DNA of 23,889 nt from positions 1-23,889 of the forward strand of contig CAZUXM010000043.1 in the NCBI GenBank assembly GCA_964624635.1. Reading direction: 5' to 3'. This stretch comes from JANWKQ01 sp964624635. Its GTDB lineage: Bacteria > Bacteroidota > Bacteroidia > CAIKAF01. Positions 1-6,997 of the stretch are shown here, one piece after another. The notes below the pieces were generated by a model. It did not search any database. It saw nothing but the letters and a program-made list of their open reading frames with translations, and had not been told where the DNA came from. Positions within the stretch are counted from its first letter, which is position 1. Each line of letters opens with the position of its first letter. A program made the position numbers and the translations under genes.

Positions 1-13
1 TAATAAATTCGTA

Positions 14-763
14 ATGAATATTGCTCAATTAGTTGATAAGTATTCGCTTGACCGCAATAAAATAACCAAAATAGTAAAGGATAATTCTCACTGTTTGTTT
101 CAGTTGAAATGTTATGATTGTAACATTGATTTTGAAAAAAAAGTAGAGACTAGGGGGTATATGATTAGGATTAACTACTTTGAGAGATGTGAAAGCTGTA
201 CAAAAATAGTTGAAGAATACTATGCAAATAGTGAACAAAGACGACTAGAAAATGAGAAATTGCATAAGGAATGGCAAGAAGAGGTGAAGAAGCAAAAAAT
301 GAATGAAGCCATTGAAACACAAAAATGGCTGGAGCTAAATAATCATGAATTTGACATCCTGAAAAAAATTATTTCAGACAGTTCACTAAAGGGCATTAAG
401 AAAAACGTTTTCAATGGCAGCTTTAAACAGGGGCATATATGGAAAATAGTATATCGCCTTGGTCGGTTAGGTCTTATCCATATAGTAAGAAATAGCAATG
501 ATTATGTTGAATATATTGAATTTGATCCCAAAATGGCTATCTGTATTGAGAATTTTACTTTGCCGCATAAGAACATTACACCATTGAGCTTTTCATTGAT
601 AAAAAATAACAATAGAAAGGAACCCAATATGCTAGACTATTCTGGAATATTGACCTTTTCAGAAGACGTAACACTCCATGCCGGGCTAAATTATGAATAT
701 GAAGGAATTACCTTACATGATGGTTCAATAGTTTTAAATTTAAAGATTAGGGAGTTTAATTAG
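14..763 (+). CDS. Unrecognised protein with zinc-ribbon-like N-terminus and winged-helix-like centre
   Basis: I do not recognise this 249-residue protein. Two CxxC pairs (C33/C36 and C59/C62) look like a zinc-binding ribbon. They are followed by a charged, probably coiled-coil helix at about 65-105. A segment at about 112-165 contains helix-strand patterning (around IWKIVYRLGRLGLIHIVR) that could be a winged helix. The C-terminal 80 residues look beta-rich. The reading frame is open from the window edge to the ATG at 14, so the true start may lie upstream. The next gene, a CoiA-like nuclease, lies 43 bp downstream on the same strand, and both are preceded by a similar AATTCGTAAYG..AATAT motif, so they may be regulated or mobilised together. 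A DNA-binding role is only a guess from the zinc ribbon and winged-helix look. Confidence 0.6.
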   Translation: MNIAQLVDKYSLDRNKITKIVKDNSHCLFQLKCYDCNIDFEKKVETRGYMIRINYFERCESCTKIVEEYYANSEQRRLENEKLHKEWQEEVKKQKMNEAIETQKWLELNNHEFDILKKIISDSSLKGIKKNVFNGSFKQGHIWKIVYRLGRLGLIHIVRNSNDYVEYIEFDPKMAICIENFTLPHKNITPLSFSLIKNNNRKEPNMLDYSGILTFSEDVTLHAGLNYEYEGITLHDGSIVLNLKIREFN

Positions 764-806
764 TATTCGTGGGATTTCTTAATCAATTCGTAACGGAATA
801 TATATA

Positions 807-1652
807 ATGCAATATGCAATTTTAGATAATACAAGAGTTGAACCCAAACCTAAGGAAAAGGCCATTTGTCAATTATGTGGTAAAGAAGTAATTTCTAAAT
901 GTGGAGAGTTAAAATTATGGTATTGGGCTCATGCCATAAGCAACAACTGTGATAATTGGTATGAACCCGAAACTAAATGGCTCCGGGATTGGAAAAAGGT
1001 TTTCGGTATTGAAAACAATGAAATTATAATCGAAAAGGAGGGTATAAAGCATATAGCGGATGTCTTTACCCCGAATAAAATAGTAATTGAATTGCAAAAC
1101 TCTCCGATTTCTCCCCAAACAATTAGAGAAAGAGAGAATTTCTACGGTGAAAGAATGATTTGGATTATCAATGCGATGCCATTTCTTTCTAATTTTTGGA
1201 TTAAAGGACATGATGCAGAATATGAGGATAGCCTTCCTCAAAACCTGTTTTTCGATGCCAACAAACTATCGTTTCCTGGTTGGTTTTTGAACTTTCAGGA
1301 AATGGTTCCAAATGGGCACCTGTTGGAATCCATTGAAGTAGGTTACGGATTCTCCTATAAGCCCGAAATCAATATGTATTTTATGGCTGGTAGTGAAAAA
1401 ATGAAATTTAGGGATTGGTTTATTAGAGACATAAAACGATTCAATGAAGCCAATTTGCTAGTAGTAAAGGAAACCGGATTTGATTACTACAAATGGTATC
1501 ATGCTTGGAAATCTTGGCAGGCTGCAACTAGACCAACCTTTATAGATTTTAGCTTATGTGATTTGTTTTGGGTAAAAAGTGGGCTGGGAACCAAATATGG
1601 TAAAGGTCACATTATCAGCAAAAAACAGTTTATGGCGAAGTACAATCAGTAA
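807..1652 (+). CDS. CoiA-like competence/nuclease family protein
   Basis: This 281-residue protein matches the CoiA-like family, which is linked to DNA processing during competence and combines a zinc-binding N-terminus with a PD-(D/E)XK-type nuclease core. The N-terminus has C21-x2-C24 followed by the W-x-AH element (A41-H42) typical of the family. Then comes a conserved helix with EPET-x-W (E53-W58) and a core with HIAD (D85) and IELQNSPIS (E95, Q97), the likely catalytic acid/acid/Gln set. The following helix carries RERENFY and a WIIN strand, as in family members. Many Bacteroidota genomes carry such genes outside any competence locus, so a role in mobile-DNA processing or defence is as likely as competence. 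The stop codon is followed within 8 bp by the 21-bp tandem repeat block. Confidence 0.85.
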   Translation: MQYAILDNTRVEPKPKEKAICQLCGKEVISKCGELKLWYWAHAISNNCDNWYEPETKWLRDWKKVFGIENNEIIIEKEGIKHIADVFTPNKIVIELQNSPISPQTIRERENFYGERMIWIINAMPFLSNFWIKGHDAEYEDSLPQNLFFDANKLSFPGWFLNFQEMVPNGHLLESIEVGYGFSYKPEINMYFMAGSEKMKFRDWFIRDIKRFNEANLLVVKETGFDYYKWYHAWKSWQAATRPTFIDFSLCDLFWVKSGLGTKYGKGHIISKKQFMAKYNQ

Positions 1653-1659
1653 GCGTGCT

Positions 1660-1911
1660 ACTTCAAGTAGTTAACTCCTTACTGAATTTAGTGATCTTGC
1701 AACTGTAAAAAGAATGTAGGCTACTGCATTTAGTAATCTCGTTACTGTATTTGGAAAGCTCCCTACTGTATTTAGTATTCTTCCAACTGTAAAAAGTAAG
1801 TAAGCTACTGTAAGTAGTGAACTTGTAACTGCATTAAGTGTTCTTAACACTTCATTTAGTTAGGAAGCAACTGCATTTAGAAATCTCCTTACTGTAAAAA
1901 GAAACTAACTA
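1660..1911. repeat. Twelve tandem 21-bp units in exact register
   Basis: Units start at 1660 and every 21 bp after that to 1891, with no insertion or deletion across 252 bp. Each has a conserved 12-bp core close to ACTGYAWWWAGT and a 9-bp variable tail. ACT is invariant in all twelve. AG at core positions 10-11 is present in all but one. The period is 7 codons. On the minus strand one frame gives heptads of the form L-N-A/T-V-x-x-x with only two stops in 84 codons. On the plus strand the matching frame gives T-A/V-F-S-x-L-x heptads with four stops. No start codon makes either into a proper gene. The array begins 8 bp after the CoiA-like stop codon. Confidence 0.9.
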
Positions 1912-1921
1912 AGGCCAACCC

Positions 1922-2072
1922 GCAAGTGCGGTGTGTCATGGTTTTTGCCCAGCCTTAGCTTCAGCACATTGCCTTCCTCGTTCACCGCCCTTCGGGACGG
2001 ATGAACTGCGGAGGCAAAGAGCTAAAGTCCACCCCACAAAGCAAAAACACATTCCACACCTGCACTTTTTGC
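1922..2072. repeat. Large imperfect inverted repeat (about 150 bp cruciform/stem-loop)
   Basis: The left arm (1926-1990) and right arm (1995-2065) are largely complementary around a TTCG loop at 1991-1994. Paired blocks, from outside in, are GTGC-GGTGTG with CACACC-TGCAC, GTTTTTGC with GCAAAAAC, TTAGCT with AGCTAA, TTGCCT with AGGCAA, and GTTCA-CCG with CGG-A-TGAAC. A GCAA/TTGC pair extends it to 1922-2072. Bulges of 1-10 nt interrupt the stem. It is GC-richer than its surroundings, has no convincing ORF, and abuts the tandem repeat. A mobile-element or folded ssDNA/RNA role is inferred. Confidence 0.75.
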
Positions 2073-2201
2073 AACACAAGACAAACAATAAAAGCGGTCG
2101 GCACTTACTAAAAATCATAAGTCCACAGACAATAAAAAAAAGGAGTATAAAAAAACACAAGGGGGGAAAAATAAAAAAGAAAGCCCCAAAAAATAAAAAC
2201 A

Positions 2202-2233
2202 TCGGGCTTAAGCCCGAACAGCCCTAAAGGGCT
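2202..2233. repeat. Two adjacent short palindromes
   Basis: TCGGGCTTAAGCCCGA at 2202-2217 is a perfect palindrome. AGCCCTAAAGGGCT follows at 2220-2233 (6-bp stem, AA loop). Both share the GCCC/GGGC core. They sit in A-rich non-coding DNA and resemble the REP-like intergenic hairpins common in Bacteroidota. No T-tract follows, so they are not ordinary terminators. Confidence 0.6.
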
Positions 2234-2486
2234 GAATTGAAAACCTGAATAAAAATAAAAACCCCTGATGCTGAATTTAAACAACAGCACCCCGTAATTA
2301 ACTGAAAGCAAAGTGCAGCCTGATGGCCTGAAAAGTAGATGAAACAAGATTAAAACAACCCCTGAAAATATAAAATAGTGGCCTGCCCGACTGACAGACC
2401 AAAACGGTGAAGAGAACGCCCGCACACGGACTAATGGCCGTGAAGCTGCTTAAAGTAAGTTATAACAGCGTGTACAAACTCGCTAC
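2234..2486. other. Gene-free A-rich stretch before the orphan terminator
   Basis: No credible ORF was found on either strand. The stretch has repeated CCTGA/CTGA words, a TGCTG...CAGCA stem near 2270-2295, a CACGG...CCGTG stem near 2430-2446 and an AGCG...CGCT stem near 2467-2484. There is no tRNA T-loop or other RNA signature I recognise. Because a strong plus-strand terminator follows, a non-coding transcript is possible but unproven. Confidence 0.4.
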
Positions 2487-2520
2487 AAAAGCCTTCTCTT
2501 TAGAGAAGGCTTTTTATTTT
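2487..2520 (+). terminator. Strong rho-independent-type terminator
   Basis: AAAA plus GCCTTCTC (2491-2498), loop TTTA, then GAGAAGGC (2503-2510) followed by TTTTTATTTT. Eight GC-rich pairs extend with A-T pairs into the T-tract. The tract favours plus-strand transcripts. The nearest upstream plus-strand gene ends at 1652, more than 800 bp away, so it may terminate a transcript running through the repeat region. Confidence 0.8.
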
Positions 2521-2700
2521 TATACCACTTACCATTGGTTTAACTCAAATCAGATCAACCCACCTTAGAAAGAATACCCCTAAGTAATCAACATCCCTGT
2601 TACTAACTTAAATAGTTAATTTACAGTTAATTAAGTTTATTCAATTGCTTTTCGCATAAATATTTGTTATTCATTGCACTTATTAATCGGCCCCATATAT

Positions 2701-3876
2701 ATGGCAACTAAAAAGAATATCAAAAAAAAGCCCGCAGTAAAGGCTAAAAAATCGGTAAAGAAGGCAGCAAAACCTGCTAAAAAAGCATCCAAGCCCGCTT
2801 CTAAACCAAAGAAAAAGCCAGTCAAGCCAGCTAAAAAAGCACAACCAGCTAAGAAAAAGCCTGTTGCCAAATCAAAGCCAAAAGCTAAAGTAACTCCTAA
2901 AGCAAAAGCTAAGAGCAAACCTAAAGCTGCTGCTAAGACTAATACAAAAAAGAAACCAGTAAAAAAGGCAGTAAAATCTAAACCTGTAAAAAAGGCTGCA
3001 GTTAAAAAAGTAGTAAAAAAAACAGCTCCTAAAAAGGTGGTAAAAAAGGTGACTACTAAAAAAGTAGCTCCTAAAAAAATAGTAAAAAAAGTTACAAAAC
3101 CCGTTGTTAAACCTGTAAAGCAGGCTAAACCGGTGAAAATTACTAAACCTGTAAAACCTGCAAAAGCAGAAAAGCCTGCCAAAAAAGAAAAACCAATTGT
3201 AGTTAAACCTGCAAAAACAACAGCTCCTAGCGTAAAAGAAAAAACTCCAAAGAAAGTGGCGATGGAGGTGGAAAAAGTGAAAGGTCGTCCTGGTAGAAAA
3301 TCAAAAAAACAACAAGGAGATGAAGATGAACCTAAAATGGATGAATTAGACCCTTTGATTGAGGAAATGATTTCTATCAAGAAAAAAGGAAAAGGCCCTA
3401 AGGTTCCTAAAATACCCTCACCTATAAAGCTTATTCCTACCGTAAAAATTGAAGCAGTAGAAAAAGAGCATATTATTCCCCAAAATTTCAGATCCGGTGG
3501 AAAAGAGAAGTTTGAGATGGAATTTTTCATCAAATCATCTCCAAGAATTTTATTCAACTTCATCAGTTCTCCCAGTGGTTTATCTGAATGGTTTTCGGAT
3601 GATGTAAATATTAAAAATGGAATATACTCTTTCTATTGGGAAGATAGTGTAGAAACTGCAAAATTATTAGCTACCCGTGAATTTGAATTAATGCGCTTCA
3701 AATGGACAAATACTGATGATGATGATACATACTTTGAAATGCGTATTAAAATTGATGAGCTAACAGGTGATGTTGCTCTTATCATTACAGATTTTGCTAC
3801 AAAAGAAGAATTAGATGAGACCCAACGTTTATGGGATGCTCAAATCCATGATTTATGTAAAGCTATTGGGTCTTAA
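2701..3876 (+). CDS. Histone-H1-like lysine-rich tail fused to a START-like domain
   Basis: This 391-residue protein has three parts. Residues 1 to about 190 are K/A/P/V-rich (KKPVKP, AKPAKK and KKVVKK type blocks), like histone H1 C-terminal tails and bacterial AlgP/Hc1-type nucleoid proteins. Residues 194-200 (KGRPGRK) match an AT-hook. After an acidic linker, residues 272-391 match the Bacteroidota START-like/AHSA1-type fold, with ISSPSGLSEWFSDDV and a C-terminal amphipathic helix. That domain usually stands alone at about 130 residues. I chose ATG 2701 (MATKKN) over ATG 2674 because the extra nine residues are hydrophobic and unlike the basic tail. The likely role is DNA-associated, with a ligand-binding or protein-binding C-terminal domain; the ligand is unknown. 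Its 3' end overlaps the convergent transferase gene by 14 nt. Confidence 0.85.
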   Translation: MATKKNIKKKPAVKAKKSVKKAAKPAKKASKPASKPKKKPVKPAKKAQPAKKKPVAKSKPKAKVTPKAKAKSKPKAAAKTNTKKKPVKKAVKSKPVKKAAVKKVVKKTAPKKVVKKVTTKKVAPKKIVKKVTKPVVKPVKQAKPVKITKPVKPAKAEKPAKKEKPIVVKPAKTTAPSVKEKTPKKVAMEVEKVKGRPGRKSKKQQGDEDEPKMDELDPLIEEMISIKKKGKGPKVPKIPSPIKLIPTVKIEAVEKEHIIPQNFRSGGKEKFEMEFFIKSSPRILFNFISSPSGLSEWFSDDVNIKNGIYSFYWEDSVETAKLLATREFELMRFKWTNTDDDDTYFEMRIKIDELTGDVALIITDFATKEELDETQRLWDAQIHDLCKAIGS

Positions 3877-5524
3877 CTGGATCCCTTCTATAAATCTCAA
3901 AACCACCTCTGGTATCATATAAATAAAAACCCGGGGTGGTTTTTACGTATTGTTCAGTGAGCTTTACTACAAAATATACCGGCTTATCAATATCTCCTCT
4001 GGTGAGCCATTCCTGTCTTTCTACCCCATTCTTAGGATAAAATCCCGGTGGTTTCGCCATATAAAAATAATGCGCATAGGTTTTATAACTAATAGGAAGT
4101 AAATATGAATCTTCATAAGATTTCTCCTTATAAAAGTCAATAATCCCACCTTGAGTACACCGCTCAATTTTCGGGATCACCTGAAATAAAAATCCGGTAA
4201 GTACACTCAACGTTACTAATCCATAAATAATAAACCCTTGTAGTATTTGATTTTTTCTAAAATATATCCATTGTACAAATACTACAATAACCAATAGAAC
4301 ACCAAACATCCATTCAAAACCATTCCAATTTACTTGTTGCGAAAAGCTGGCTCGGGCAAATGGGTCTTTTAACAGATATAGATAATTATCTATATGAGAA
4401 AATATATAAGGGGTAATGGTAAACATGATACCATATAAAAGCCCCATACACATTAAAAATACTTTCATCCAACGAGGTAAACTTTGTTGTGATTTTATGC
4501 GATGATATAACCAATTAGCAGCTATAAATGAAAGCGGTAAATAAGTCATGGATGAGTAGTGAACAATTTTTGTACTCACTACCGTAAATAATATTAAGAC
4601 AACTAAGGCAAGTATAATCATCCAACGATTCATTAAAAACTCATTAGATCCTTTTGGATGTATTTTATTTAAAAATCCGGGGAAAGCAATGATTGAGATT
4701 GGAAAACATCCAAAAAACACCACCAGAAAATGGTAATAAAATCCCTGCTGATGGCCGGCAACCGGTTGGGTTAACAATTCTATTTGATATTGAACAAACT
4801 CTTGAAGAAACCAGGTCCCATTAATCATCATTTCGGGTAAGTACCACACGCTTGATATGATAAAACAAAAAATTCCGAACAACAATAATTGAAAAAAACC
4901 AACCATCTTTTTATTTCTGGTAATTATTACAAATACCAGCACTGTTAGTACAATTAGTAACAATCCTACGGGGCCTTTGGTTAAAACCGCTAATCCATTA
5001 AATGTACCTGCAATGCAAGCCCATTTGAGCTTTTCTTTTTTGTTGTCTGATTGAAATGAACGTATAAGATATAACAATGACAAGAAAATAAATAAGTTAA
5101 AAAACGGATCTATAATACCTGATTTAAAATAAAAAAATGGTAATAAACTAATGAGGTACAGCAGTGCCCACAGAAAGCCAAATAAAGAATCGAAATACCT
5201 TTTGCCTGTTCGATATAATACCTGTAAGGTAATCACCCCACAGATAACATTTGGAAGCCGTGCCGCAAATTCATTGATACCAAATATCTTCATACAAATT
5301 ACCTGCATCCAGAAAAACAATGGCGGTTTTTCCCAAAAGGGTTGATAATCAATCATTACTCTAAAGTAATTTCCCGTTGCTATCATTTCTCTTGACGATT
5401 CGGCAAAATTAATCTCGTCCCAGTCAAATAAATGTACTGATCCTATAAAGGGTAAATAAAAAAGAATACTTACCAGAAATAATATCCAGCCATAGTGATT
5501 GATCTTATCAAATTTGAATGTCAT
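3863..5524 (-). CDS. ArnT/PMT-like membrane glycosyltransferase (GT39/GT83 type)
   Basis: This 553-residue polytopic membrane protein has the first periplasmic loop typical of the ArnT/dolichyl-phosphate-mannose transferase superfamily: DWDE (D34, D36-E37), then AESSREM with a G-N-Y, and EKPPLFFW at about 65-72. Multiple hydrophobic helices follow (roughly 12-28, 95-130, 170-225, 260-355, 400-440), and there is a soluble C-terminal tail. Enzymes of this family transfer a sugar from a polyprenyl-phosphate carrier to lipid A or protein on the periplasmic face. It is the last gene of a minus-strand operon. Its ATG overlaps the PAP2 stop codon (ATGA), which points to translational coupling. The acceptor and sugar cannot be told from sequence. 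Confidence 0.85.
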   Translation of the reverse strand: MTFKFDKINHYGWILFLVSILFYLPFIGSVHLFDWDEINFAESSREMIATGNYFRVMIDYQPFWEKPPLFFWMQVICMKIFGINEFAARLPNVICGVITLQVLYRTGKRYFDSLFGFLWALLYLISLLPFFYFKSGIIDPFFNLFIFLSLLYLIRSFQSDNKKEKLKWACIAGTFNGLAVLTKGPVGLLLIVLTVLVFVIITRNKKMVGFFQLLLFGIFCFIISSVWYLPEMMINGTWFLQEFVQYQIELLTQPVAGHQQGFYYHFLVVFFGCFPISIIAFPGFLNKIHPKGSNEFLMNRWMIILALVVLILFTVVSTKIVHYSSMTYLPLSFIAANWLYHRIKSQQSLPRWMKVFLMCMGLLYGIMFTITPYIFSHIDNYLYLLKDPFARASFSQQVNWNGFEWMFGVLLVIVVFVQWIYFRKNQILQGFIIYGLVTLSVLTGFLFQVIPKIERCTQGGIIDFYKEKSYEDSYLLPISYKTYAHYFYMAKPPGFYPKNGVERQEWLTRGDIDKPVYFVVKLTEQYVKTTPGFYLYDTRGGFEIYRRDPVKTQ

Positions 5525-6180
5525 TTTTTAAATCTTATTATCCCCTTTTGTAAAGCAGGAATAGAATTTAATTTATTGTAAAACAACAAATATGTAATCA
5601 ATGTACAGGCACAACCTATTATCGAACCGGTGAGTACATCTTCCGGATAATGATGAGATAAATATATTCTTGAGTAAGCTGTAATGATGGCTATAAAACA
5701 CAAAACCATACTCCACTTTTTATCATTGATTACAAACGCTAATAATAAGGTTAATGCAAATACAGAAGCAGAATGACCCGAAGGAAAAGAATGCATGGTA
5801 TGTTGTTTTACTCCTTCTACCAAGTGGATTTCGATACCTTCCTGTTTAAAATAACCGTATGGACGTAAAGAGTCAGGGTACAATACTTTTTTGATGAACT
5901 GCGGTATGAGAGCTGAAAACAGGAAACAAATAAGTCCTAATAACCCATCTGAAAATTTATAGAATAAAAGTGCAATAATTACTATTACAAATATGGCTCC
6001 GTTACCTAAATAGGTGGCTAGTTTAAAAAAAGTATCAAAAAACGGCGAATAATAACTGTTGAGGGATAAAAAAAGCTGAGGTTTAGTAGTTAATAAAATA
6101 GCAATAGCTGTAATTAAAATAAAAGGACCATAGATGAGCCAATAACCTAACGGTTCTTTTTTTAGCAACCAACGTTTCAT
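5521..6180 (-). CDS. PAP2-family membrane phosphatase
   Basis: This 219-residue membrane protein has the type 2 phosphatidic acid phosphatase signature: K97/K98 followed by R106-P107, then PSGH (133-136), then S170-R171-x5-H177-x3-D181. H136 and H177 are the expected catalytic histidines. The first motif has seven rather than the usual six residues between K98 and R106. About five to six transmembrane helices surround the motifs. Substrates of the family are lipid phosphates or pyrophosphates. Flanked by a GT2 and an ArnT-like transferase with ATGA overlaps on both sides, it most likely acts on undecaprenyl (pyro)phosphate or on a lipid A phosphate in the same pathway. That role is inferred from context. 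Confidence 0.9.
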   Translation of the reverse strand: MKRWLLKKEPLGYWLIYGPFILITAIAILLTTKPQLFLSLNSYYSPFFDTFFKLATYLGNGAIFVIVIIALLFYKFSDGLLGLICFLFSALIPQFIKKVLYPDSLRPYGYFKQEGIEIHLVEGVKQHTMHSFPSGHSASVFALTLLLAFVINDKKWSMVLCFIAIITAYSRIYLSHHYPEDVLTGSIIGCACTLITYLLFYNKLNSIPALQKGIIRFKK

Positions 6181-6929
6181 CCGTTCTTTTTCTTGTAAAT
6201 AGGTGACTTATATAAACCTATTCTTGCAAAAAAATGTTGTAACGATACCCGTAAAACTCCCATCCCATATTTTACACTTCGTTTAAAGTTGATGGATGAT
6301 GCTTCATCAAAATATTTGGTAGGACATGATATTTCACCTATTGTAAAATTCGCAAAAGCGGTTTGTGAAATAAATTCGTTATCAAACACAAAATCATCAG
6401 AGTTATTTTCAAAGCTAACAGTGTCTAATATTTTTCTTGAATAGGCTCTGTATCCGGTATGGTACTCAGACAACTTCTCATTGATAAGTACGTTTTGAAA
6501 AAAGGTAAGAAACCTATTGGCAATGTACTTGTATAAAGGCATCCCTCCTTTTAAAGCCCCTTTACCTAATATTCTTGAGCCTAGCACCATATCGTACAAG
6601 CCGGAGGCAATCATAGTCGCCATTACGGGAATCAGTTTAGGGGTATATTGATAATCAGGATGCAACATGATAATAATGTCGCCATGTAGCTCTAATGCCT
6701 TGTTATAACAGGTTTTTTGATTCCCTCCGTATCCTTTATTTTTTTCATGCTTAATTACATGGCGAATCCCCAATTCACGGGCTAGCTCGGATGTTTTATC
6801 TGAACTGGCATCATCAACTAACACCACTTCATCAACAATGTCCATGGGAATTTCATGAAAGGTAGATGCCAATGTAAGCTCAGCATTATATGCCGGTAAT
6901 ACTACTATAAGCCTTTTCCCTTGAACCAC
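6177..6929 (-). CDS. GT2-family glycosyltransferase (polyprenyl-phosphate sugar synthase-like)
   Basis: This 250-residue protein has a GT-A fold without transmembrane segments, similar in size to dolichyl-phosphate-mannose synthase. Visible motifs are VVLPAYNAE (9-17), VDDASSD (38-44), GYGGNQKTCYNKAL (66-79), the metal-site position MLHPDYQY (88-95, where many relatives have DADxQ), EYHTGYRAYSR and DDFVFDNEF. It is the first gene of the minus-strand operon GT2-PAP2-ArnT-like. The natural reading is that it loads a sugar onto a polyprenyl phosphate that the third enzyme then uses. No clear promoter is visible in the 68 bp shared with the divergent lptF-like gene. Confidence 0.88.
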   Translation of the reverse strand: MVQGKRLIVVLPAYNAELTLASTFHEIPMDIVDEVVLVDDASSDKTSELARELGIRHVIKHEKNKGYGGNQKTCYNKALELHGDIIIMLHPDYQYTPKLIPVMATMIASGLYDMVLGSRILGKGALKGGMPLYKYIANRFLTFFQNVLINEKLSEYHTGYRAYSRKILDTVSFENNSDDFVFDNEFISQTAFANFTIGEISCPTKYFDEASSINFKRSVKYGMGVLRVSLQHFFARIGLYKSPIYKKKNG

Positions 6930-6975
6930 ATGATAAAATTATAAAAAATAATATCAATCAATAGGTTACGTTATG

Positions 6976-6983
6976 TATTTTTG
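6976..6983 (+). promoter_or_regulatory. Possible -7 element for the LptF/LptG operon
   Basis: TATTTTTG fits the Bacteroidota -7 consensus TAnnTTTG and lies 14 bp before the TTG start. I see no TTG at the expected -33 position, so support is weak. Confidence 0.25.
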
Positions 6984-6997
6984 TAAAAACGAAGGAA

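Noticed and set aside
466..472. Additional GTTAGGT/ACCTAAC sites at 466, 6145 and 18428
   Set aside because: They lie inside well-supported genes with no paired site or hairpin, and are consistent with chance for a 7-mer in 24 kb.
1660..1911. CRISPR array
   Set aside because: Cores are only 12 bp with 9-bp intervals, and cores themselves diverge. There are no cas genes in the window.
1931..2425. Small ORFs on both strands (88-105 codons) in the gene-free region
   Set aside because: They run through the inverted repeat, palindromes and A-rich tracts. Their products are low complexity (Phe- or Lys-rich) and no family is recognisable.
2380..2490. Possible tRNA or tmRNA-like gene before the orphan terminator
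   Set aside because: There is no T-loop, acceptor stem or tag-peptide signature, only short stems.
2667..3563. 298-codon minus-strand ORF rich in Phe, Ala, Gly and Leu
   Set aside because: It is the exact antisense of the lysine-rich histone-like tail; Lys codons read backwards as Phe/Leu. The plus-strand frame continues into a recognisable START-like domain, the minus one does not.
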